The translations under genes and the position numbers were made by a program. From assembly GCA_038205115.1 (NCBI GenBank), contig JBBRCE010000059.1, positions 1-30,343 of the forward strand: a DNA stretch of 30,343 bases, given 5' to 3'. Shown piece by piece: positions 25,409 to 30,343 of this stretch. Origin of the DNA: JBBRCE01 sp038205115. Lineage in GTDB: Bacteria; Planctomycetota; Planctomycetia; Pirellulales; JBBRCE01. A model generated the notes under the pieces. The model was not told where the DNA came from and did not search any database. It worked only from the letters and a program-made list of their open reading frames with translations. How positions within the stretch are numbered: position 1 is the stretch's first letter; every line of letters begins with the position of its first letter.

Positions 25409-26530
25409 TTAATGTTCGCCCAAATGGCGGATCAGTACGCTGCGATCGCCAATCCACTGCGTCGGCGGGCAGGCAAAAAAGCGGGCCATCAGATTCAACC
25501 GCGTGGCGTATATCGCCCGCCGCTTCGAAAAATTCTGCCAGGTCTGTTCACTGCGCTCGGTTGGGTATCCGGCTGCGGCAAGTTGCTTACAGGCTGCCTC
25601 GAACTCGGCGCGCTCGATGCCTGGCCCTTGCGCCGTAAGATCGTAACGCTTTGCAAAACCACGCATCCGCGTCAGATCGATCACCGCATGACAGCCGATT
25701 CCGTACAGCATTTCGGCAGCCGCGCGGGCGTGACGCAGCGGATCTTGATCGCGGCAGGCCGCTTCCGGCACCGCCGTGGTGATCAGTGTGGCCGCGTCCA
25801 ACACTGCGCCCAACGCGCCAATCCACGACTGCCGATCGTGCGACGAGCGAAAGAACGGCAGCACAGGGTAAGCCAGATGACTATCGAGCACTTCCGCCGT
25901 CCAGAGTTCGAATTGGCCGAAGATGGCCGGCAGTGCGTCGAGAATTCGCTGGCGGCCGTAAGTTTCCAGCAGCGTCACGCCTGATGGCGGCACGCCGGCC
26001 CGCGCGTCGAGCATCAACACCAGCACCTCGCGCCGCGCGAACGAAGCGTATAAATTAAACGCCAAGGCAATCACCAGCGCTAAAATCGTCAAGCCAGAAG
26101 CGCCCGCCAGCAACACCACGCCGCGCGCCAGTGGTTGCGTTGGCACAATGTCTCCGTAGCCAATGGTCAGCAGTGATGTGCCGGCCATGTAAAACGCCGA
26201 TTGAAAATTTTCGATGGGCGGTTTGAATTGATCGTGTAAACCATGCACGATCAGCCCAAAGCCAAAGATCATGGCAATCAGCCACACGGCCAGCAGCAAG
26301 ATGATCGAAAACGGCGCGAAGCTGCCTAAAAAATCCTCGCGACGCCAGGCCGGTTGCCGGCGCTGGCCAATCCTTCGCCACAGCGGCCAGAGCAACAAAA
26401 ACAGGTAAGGCGCCACGCGTAGCGGTCCGCCACTGCGCCGCGGCAGAACCACAGATTGAAACACGTCGTGCAGCACCAGCGCCACGAGCGCCGCGCCGAC
26501 AATCAGTTGCAAAGAATCGATAATGGTCAC
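25409..26530 (-). CDS. two-TM potassium-channel-type membrane protein
   Basis: The product is about 373 residues. An N-terminal membrane helix (about 5-27) is followed by an Arg-rich segment, a helix near 71-97, a pore loop with the selectivity filter TSLLTIGYGDIVP (TIGYGD at 122-127), and a helix at about 134-160. This is the Ion_trans_2 pore unit. The ~210-residue cytoplasmic C-terminus is not a recognisable RCK/TrkA-N domain; it holds helical stretches rich in Ala, Arg and Leu. The called start is GTG at 26530, but AGGA lies directly against it. The same site is five bases from an ATT two codons later, so the true start is uncertain. It is divergent from guaB. Confidence 0.85.
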   Translation of the reverse strand: MTIIDSLQLIVGAALVALVLHDVFQSVVLPRRSGGPLRVAPYLFLLLWPLWRRIGQRRQPAWRREDFLGSFAPFSIILLLAVWLIAMIFGFGLIVHGLHDQFKPPIENFQSAFYMAGTSLLTIGYGDIVPTQPLARGVVLLAGASGLTILALVIALAFNLYASFARREVLVLMLDARAGVPPSGVTLLETYGRQRILDALPAIFGQFELWTAEVLDSHLAYPVLPFFRSSHDRQSWIGALGAVLDAATLITTAVPEAACRDQDPLRHARAAAEMLYGIGCHAVIDLTRMRGFAKRYDLTAQGPGIERAEFEAACKQLAAAGYPTERSEQTWQNFSKRRAIYATRLNLMARFFACPPTQWIGDRSVLIRHLGEH

Positions 26531-26641
26531 TCCTTACGTTCGCTCACAATTAAGCCGAGCCAACAACTTAACGATTCAACGATTTCGTTGCGTCGCGCAA
26601 CCAAGGCGCCTGGCCGTTGGAATTGAATCCGCCGCCGCAGG

Positions 26642-26670
26642 TTGCCAGCTTCGACAAAACGGCCCATAAT
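26642..26670 (+). promoter_or_regulatory. candidate sigma-70-type promoter of guaB
   Basis: TTGCCA (26642-26647), a 17-base spacer, then CATAAT (26665-26670) resemble a -35/-10 pair. They lie about 38 bases before the guaB ATG, giving a short leader. TATACA at 26678-26683 is an alternative -10. No transcript data support either. Confidence 0.35.
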
Positions 26671-26708
26671 GCAGGATTATACATTTTCCGGACCGCGGGA
26701 CGGGCAAC

Positions 26709-28190
26709 ATGCACGACAAAATCAGCTACCAAGGCATTACGTTTGACGACGTGTTACTCGAGCCGCGGTTCAGCGAAGTCGTGCCATCGGAGGTCAACGT
26801 CGGGACGCAACTCACGCAGCGCATCTCGCTCAACATTCCGCTGCTCAGCTCGCCCATGGATACCGTTACCGAAAGCGAAATGGCCATCGCCTTGGCGCAA
26901 GAAGGCGGTCTGAGCGTGATCCATAAAAACATGCCCACCGACCGGCAAACGGACGAAGTCGATAAAGTCAAACGCACCGCCAACGGCATCATCTTCGATC
27001 CCGTCACACTGCCGCCTAGTGCCACCATCGGTCGCGCTCGCGAAGTGATGGACCAGCACAACGTTTCTGGCGTGCCCATCACCAACGAAAATCGCCAATT
27101 GGTTGGAATTCTCACCCGCCGCGATCTGCGATTTTTGGAAACCAATGAACTGCCAGTATCGGAAGTTATGACGCGCGAGAAGCTTGTTACGGCTACGGGG
27201 AACGTGACGCTTGAGCAAGCTGAAAAGATTTTAATGGTAAATAAGGTCGAGAAACTTTTGCTGGTTGACGAAAATTACACACTGACGGGACTGATTACGA
27301 TCAAAGACATCGACATGATGAAGCGGTTTCCAAATGCTTGCAAAGACAGGCAAGGCAGACTGCGTGTGGGTGCGGCGGTGGGCGTGCATGATTACGAACG
27401 CGCTCAAAGCCTGATCTCCAAAGGAGTTGATGTGCTGGTGGTGGATAGCGCTCACGGGCATTCGTCCAACGTGATCGAAACCGTCCGCGAAATTAAGCGA
27501 CAATGGGATATTGACGTCGTCGCCGGTAACGTGGCAACTCGGGAAGGCTGTGCCGACCTGATCGCCGCTGGCGCCGACGCCGTAAAAGTCGGAATTGGTC
27601 CAGGTTCGATTTGCACCACGCGAGTCATTTCTGGCGTGGGCGTGCCGCAGATTACCGCCATTATGCATGCGGTCGAAGCGGCCCGCGAACGCGGTGTGCC
27701 GGTCATTGCCGACGGCGGAATTCGATATTCGGGAGACATTACTAAAGCCATCGCTTCCGGGGCTCATGCTTGCATGATCGGCGGACTGTTCGCCGGCGTG
27801 GCCGAAAGCCCGGGACAGCAGATTTTATATCAGGGTCGGACATTCAAAGTTTATCGCGGCATGGGCTCGCTGGGTGCCATGGTCAAAGGTTCGAGCGAAC
27901 GCTACCGGCAACGGGGCGCGGAACGCGGGCCAGACAAGTTGGTGCCTGAAGGAGTCGAAGGTCGCGTGCCTTTTAAAGGTCCGCTGAGCACGTTTGTTTA
28001 TCAGTTAGTTGGCGGTTTGCGAGCCGGCATGGGTTATTGCGGCGCTCGCACGATCGAGGAGTTGCGTAAGGACGCGCGATTCATCCAGGTTTCACTGGCG
28101 AGTGTACGAGAGAGTCATCCACATGACATTGCCATCACGCAAGAAGCACCCAATTACAGTGTCGAGCACAAAGGCGGCGAAGCCAACTAG
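26709..28190 (+). CDS. guaB: inosine-5'-monophosphate dehydrogenase
   Basis: The product is 493 residues, standard for bacterial IMPDH. It oxidises IMP to XMP with NAD+, the committed step of GMP synthesis. It begins YQGITFDDVLLEPRFSEVVP. Two CBS domains (about 95-215) interrupt the barrel. The catalytic loop is GIGPGSICTTR with C302. The flap and monovalent-cation region are present (RGMGSLGAMVKGSSERY), as is the end GYCGARTIEELR. The last 68 bases overlap the start of the next gene in another frame. Confidence 0.97.
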   Translation: MHDKISYQGITFDDVLLEPRFSEVVPSEVNVGTQLTQRISLNIPLLSSPMDTVTESEMAIALAQEGGLSVIHKNMPTDRQTDEVDKVKRTANGIIFDPVTLPPSATIGRAREVMDQHNVSGVPITNENRQLVGILTRRDLRFLETNELPVSEVMTREKLVTATGNVTLEQAEKILMVNKVEKLLLVDENYTLTGLITIKDIDMMKRFPNACKDRQGRLRVGAAVGVHDYERAQSLISKGVDVLVVDSAHGHSSNVIETVREIKRQWDIDVVAGNVATREGCADLIAAGADAVKVGIGPGSICTTRVISGVGVPQITAIMHAVEAARERGVPVIADGGIRYSGDITKAIASGAHACMIGGLFAGVAESPGQQILYQGRTFKVYRGMGSLGAMVKGSSERYRQRGAERGPDKLVPEGVEGRVPFKGPLSTFVYQLVGGLRAGMGYCGARTIEELRKDARFIQVSLASVRESHPHDIAITQEAPNYSVEHKGGEAN

Positions 28191-29553
28191 CCTCGCCTCG
28201 CATCTGCGCTGGACGCAACTGGGATCTTGGTCAAAACTCTGTACCACGGCGGCACTCGGCGGACTGATGTTCGTCGGGCAAGCTTTGGCAGCCGATCCCA
28301 ACGCGGAAGAAGGCCGCCTACGCTGGCGACCGACTCGGCCCGTTGCGCATACCGACGAATACACCACCAGCCCTTCGTCGCCCACCACGCGATCGGTTGT
28401 CGTGCCATCGTATTCGACGATCTTCGGCGATGAGACCGCCAGTAAAACGACCAGCGCTGCAAATCGCAATGCCACGGCAACCGCCGGCGACGCCAAGCCC
28501 AACGCAGAAGCCAAAACCAGCGCGGGCATTTCGTCTTCACGCCGTCAACGGCCCGACATGCCTCGCGCCATCGATACGGCCGTTCGACCGGCGAGCGATC
28601 AGAGCGAACCGACGCCCGCGCCCAGCGAACTGCCGAGCGTCCGTAAGCCCAGCCGTTACGTCAAGCAAGCCGTGCAGCTTGAGACGCGTCGCAACGAACC
28701 GCAACCGGCCGCTCCGGTGAATACCGACTTGCAATTGCGCGGCCTGGAAGACGACGCGCCTGCCTTGGCGCCGCGTAACATTCCGCCCGCCAACAATAAC
28801 AATCCGCTGGATGCGTTGCCGCCTCGTCAGCCGCAGCGAATTCCGCTGCCCGACTCCGACGATCCGCTCGGCGCGCCGCCGGCGCGCACTCAGCCGCGCG
28901 ATCTAACTCCGTCGCGGACGGTCCCGCGTGATCTTCCGCCAGCCAGCCGCAATGCCATCGATACGCCTCCGCCACTGTCGCGTCCGCAGCCACCGGTCGA
29001 ACCGATGGACGATGGCCGTGCCGATGCCAAAAAAGATTACTGCATTCAAGCCCGCAAAGACTGCGTCGATCAATTTCGCCGTCTCAAGGATCACACGCTG
29101 GATCAAGTCAGCTTGGATATTTCCGTCAACGCCAGCTTGCGAGAGCTGAAAGTCGATCGGCCGTCCTACAAGATGGGCAACGACTTTCCCTGCGAGTGCG
29201 TGCTCGGTAATGAAACGTTCTCGGGCCGCAACTGGGCCTGCACCACGTTCACTTGGAAAGCCTCGGCCTTGTGTCACAAGCCGTTGTACTTCGAAGATGT
29301 GGCCATGGAACGCTATGGCCACTCATGGGGACCGGTGCTCGATCCGTTTGTCAGCAGCGTAAACTTCTTCGGCTCGCTGATCTTCTTGCCCTACAAGATG
29401 GGCTTGGAAACACCCAACGAGTGCGTCTACGCGTTAGGCTACTACCGGCCTGGCGATTGTGCTCCGTACAGCATCGACGCCATTCCGCTGAGCCCGCGCG
29501 GTGCGTTGTTCGAAGCGGCTGGCGTGGTCGGATTGATCTACGCCATTCCTTAA
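28123..29553 (+). CDS. secreted Pro-rich protein with Cys-containing C-terminal domain
   Basis: The product is about 476 residues. The chosen ATG (28123) lies inside guaB, 68 bases before its stop, with GAGAGAG about eight bases upstream. It gives a long basic n-region (SRKKHPITVSSTKAAKP), then a hydrophobic core CTTAALGGLMFVGQALAADP, an extended signal peptide. Residues 60-300 are Pro/Arg/Ala low complexity. The C-terminal ~170 residues are ordered and Cys-containing: DYCIQARKDCVDQFRRLKDH, FPCECVLGNETFSGRNWACT, WKASALCHKPLYFEDVAMER, PYKMGLETPNECVYALGYYR, PGDCAPYSIDAIPLSPRG. I recall this block only from planctomycete proteins of unknown function. An intrinsic terminator follows at 29581. Confidence 0.78.
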   Translation: MTLPSRKKHPITVSSTKAAKPTSLASHLRWTQLGSWSKLCTTAALGGLMFVGQALAADPNAEEGRLRWRPTRPVAHTDEYTTSPSSPTTRSVVVPSYSTIFGDETASKTTSAANRNATATAGDAKPNAEAKTSAGISSSRRQRPDMPRAIDTAVRPASDQSEPTPAPSELPSVRKPSRYVKQAVQLETRRNEPQPAAPVNTDLQLRGLEDDAPALAPRNIPPANNNNPLDALPPRQPQRIPLPDSDDPLGAPPARTQPRDLTPSRTVPRDLPPASRNAIDTPPPLSRPQPPVEPMDDGRADAKKDYCIQARKDCVDQFRRLKDHTLDQVSLDISVNASLRELKVDRPSYKMGNDFPCECVLGNETFSGRNWACTTFTWKASALCHKPLYFEDVAMERYGHSWGPVLDPFVSSVNFFGSLIFLPYKMGLETPNECVYALGYYRPGDCAPYSIDAIPLSPRGALFEAAGVVGLIYAIP

Positions 29554-29580
29554 TCGGCAGGCGACTAACGAGAAACCTTC

Positions 29581-29612
29581 AGGCCCAGCGGCCACCACCG
29601 CTGGGCCTTTTT
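29581..29612 (+). terminator. strong intrinsic terminator
   Basis: AGGCCCAGCGG (29581-29591) pairs perfectly with CCGCTGGGCCT (29598-29608) over a CCACCA loop. TTTTT runs over 29608-29612. It ends the transcript of the secreted protein gene 27 bases after its stop. Confidence 0.93.
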
Positions 29613-30343
29613 CGTCGGCCCACCCCACCACCGCGCGATGGCGTATTGCGTTGCGCGAGTTATTGCACGGACTAGAGGAGGAGAGAGAGCGGGGCGAAGG
29701 AGAGGAGAAAAAGTTTTTCGTCAATTCGCTGCCTCAGCGATGGCAACGTTGCTCAGCGTAACGACTTGGCAACGGTTTTGACCTCAATAATCGCCGTGGA
29801 CAGTGAAGACACAACGTCTGGCGGACGCACTTTTTCCACGTCTTCGGCGCGGACCGCAGGCTCGTCACTCCGATTTGCGATGCTGCTTTTTCGCCGCGCG
29901 TGCCGTGAGACTCAGTCGTTGGCGACGCTGCCAGCGTCGGCTGAGTTGAGGCTGAATCGCCGCGGGCTTGCCGTTCACCGCCCACAGTTAAACGCGCTTT
30001 TCAGCGCGATCCGGTGAATCGACCGACGCAGGCTGCGTCGGCTACGAATTGGGCAAGCTGCGAATTTCCTACCAGCGGCGCGCAACGCAAATGCTGCGCG
30101 CCGAATCGCACTTTTGCAAATCGGAGTGTGTGAGCGGTCGCCAGGCTTGCTGGGGCGCTGGCGACCGCCGGTTAAGTTGTCAAAGAGCTTCAACGGGGGT
30201 TCGGCTAATTGTTGCGGCCGCGTGTCGGTTCGTTTCGGTTGGCCAGCGCACCGGCGAACCTAATTTTGTCTAGCAAACCATCCACACGACATCTCCTGCC
30301 ACCAGTCTCATGCACACGCAGGCTGTTTGCCGACGGAAAATTT
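29613..30343. other. 731-base non-coding region rich in hairpins
   Basis: No convincing gene lies here on either strand; the open frames are short, lack ribosome binding sites and show no recognisable motifs. The region starts with a purine-rich tract (about 29672-29712) and a palindrome GCAACGTTGC (29743-29752). It then holds the hairpin cluster listed separately (29860-30168), and ends in AT-richer sequence toward the right edge that may be the leader or promoter of a gene outside the window. Confidence 0.6.
29860..30168. ncRNA. candidate structured RNA or palindrome cluster
   Basis: CACTCCGATTTGC (29866-29878) is the exact reverse complement of 30116-30128. With a bulge and two G-T pairs, the helix extends outward to GCTC (29860-29863) with GAGC (30132-30135). 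Inside lie four hairpins: ACTCAG/CTGAGT with CGACGCT/AGCGTCG (29910-29946), CGCGCT/AGCGCG (29993-30008), CCGACGCA/TGCGTCGG (30023-30041) and GGCGCGCA/TGCGCGCC (30077-30102). A further perfect 11-bp hairpin, GCGGTCGCCAG/CTGGCGACCGC, follows at 30134-30168. It matches no RNA family I know. Strand is undetermined because every stem is symmetrical. Confidence 0.4.

Noticed and set aside
29766..30017. 83-residue plus-strand frame in the terminal non-coding region
   Set aside because: No ribosome binding site, no domain, and it spans the hairpin cluster, whose composition explains the open frame.
29860..30168. CRISPR array or tandem repeat array
   Set aside because: The hairpins differ in sequence and spacing; there is no repeated unit with regular spacers.

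Overview
The window looks like a moderately GC-rich planctomycete chromosome, probably Pirellulales-like (inference). The grounds are: large secreted proteins of unknown function; a protein pairing a degenerate Ser/Thr-kinase domain with a membrane anchor; an N-terminal zinc-ribbon membrane protein; a Cys-containing C-terminal domain I remember only from planctomycetes; frequent GTG starts; and loosely packed genes in short transcription units. I see no rRNA, tRNA, CRISPR array, transposase, integrase or phage structural gene.

Layout. Positions 1-193 hold the tail of an upstream gene and its terminator. Positions 194-3650 carry two minus-strand genes: a secreted parallel beta-helix protein, and an HD-domain phosphohydrolase of the SAMHD1/dNTPase type. 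Then come a secreted protein of unknown function (3839-5797), a repeat- and hairpin-bearing spacer, a zinc-ribbon methyltransferase (6111-7064) and a minus-strand BCP/PrxQ peroxiredoxin. Positions 7745-8919 form a minus-strand run of four tiny envelope genes. One of them is a 57-residue membrane protein whose stop overlaps the next start (ATGA). A DUF393 thiol oxidoreductase, a 46-residue histone H1-like protein with a strong terminator, and a YqjD-like/YqjE-like membrane pair follow.

Positions 11657-17578 encode two large single-pass membrane proteins with matching design. Each has a cytoplasmic sensor-like head (pseudokinase or zinc ribbon), a low-complexity Pro/Ala linker, one transmembrane helix and C-terminal STN-like modules.

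Positions 17820-25350 are a fatty-acid synthesis locus, rpmF-fabD-fabG ... acpP-fabF. About 4 kb between fabG and acpP carry a YafJ-like class II amidotransferase divergent from a YbdK-like carboxylate-amine ligase, then an SDR divergent from a TetR regulator. A two-TM potassium-channel-type protein, guaB (IMP dehydrogenase) and a secreted protein whose start lies inside guaB complete the coding part. The last ~730 bases have no convincing gene but hold a dense set of perfect hairpins enclosed by a long-range helix. That region is the best candidate for an undescribed structured RNA or repeat element.

All family calls come from reading motifs in the translations. No database search was run.
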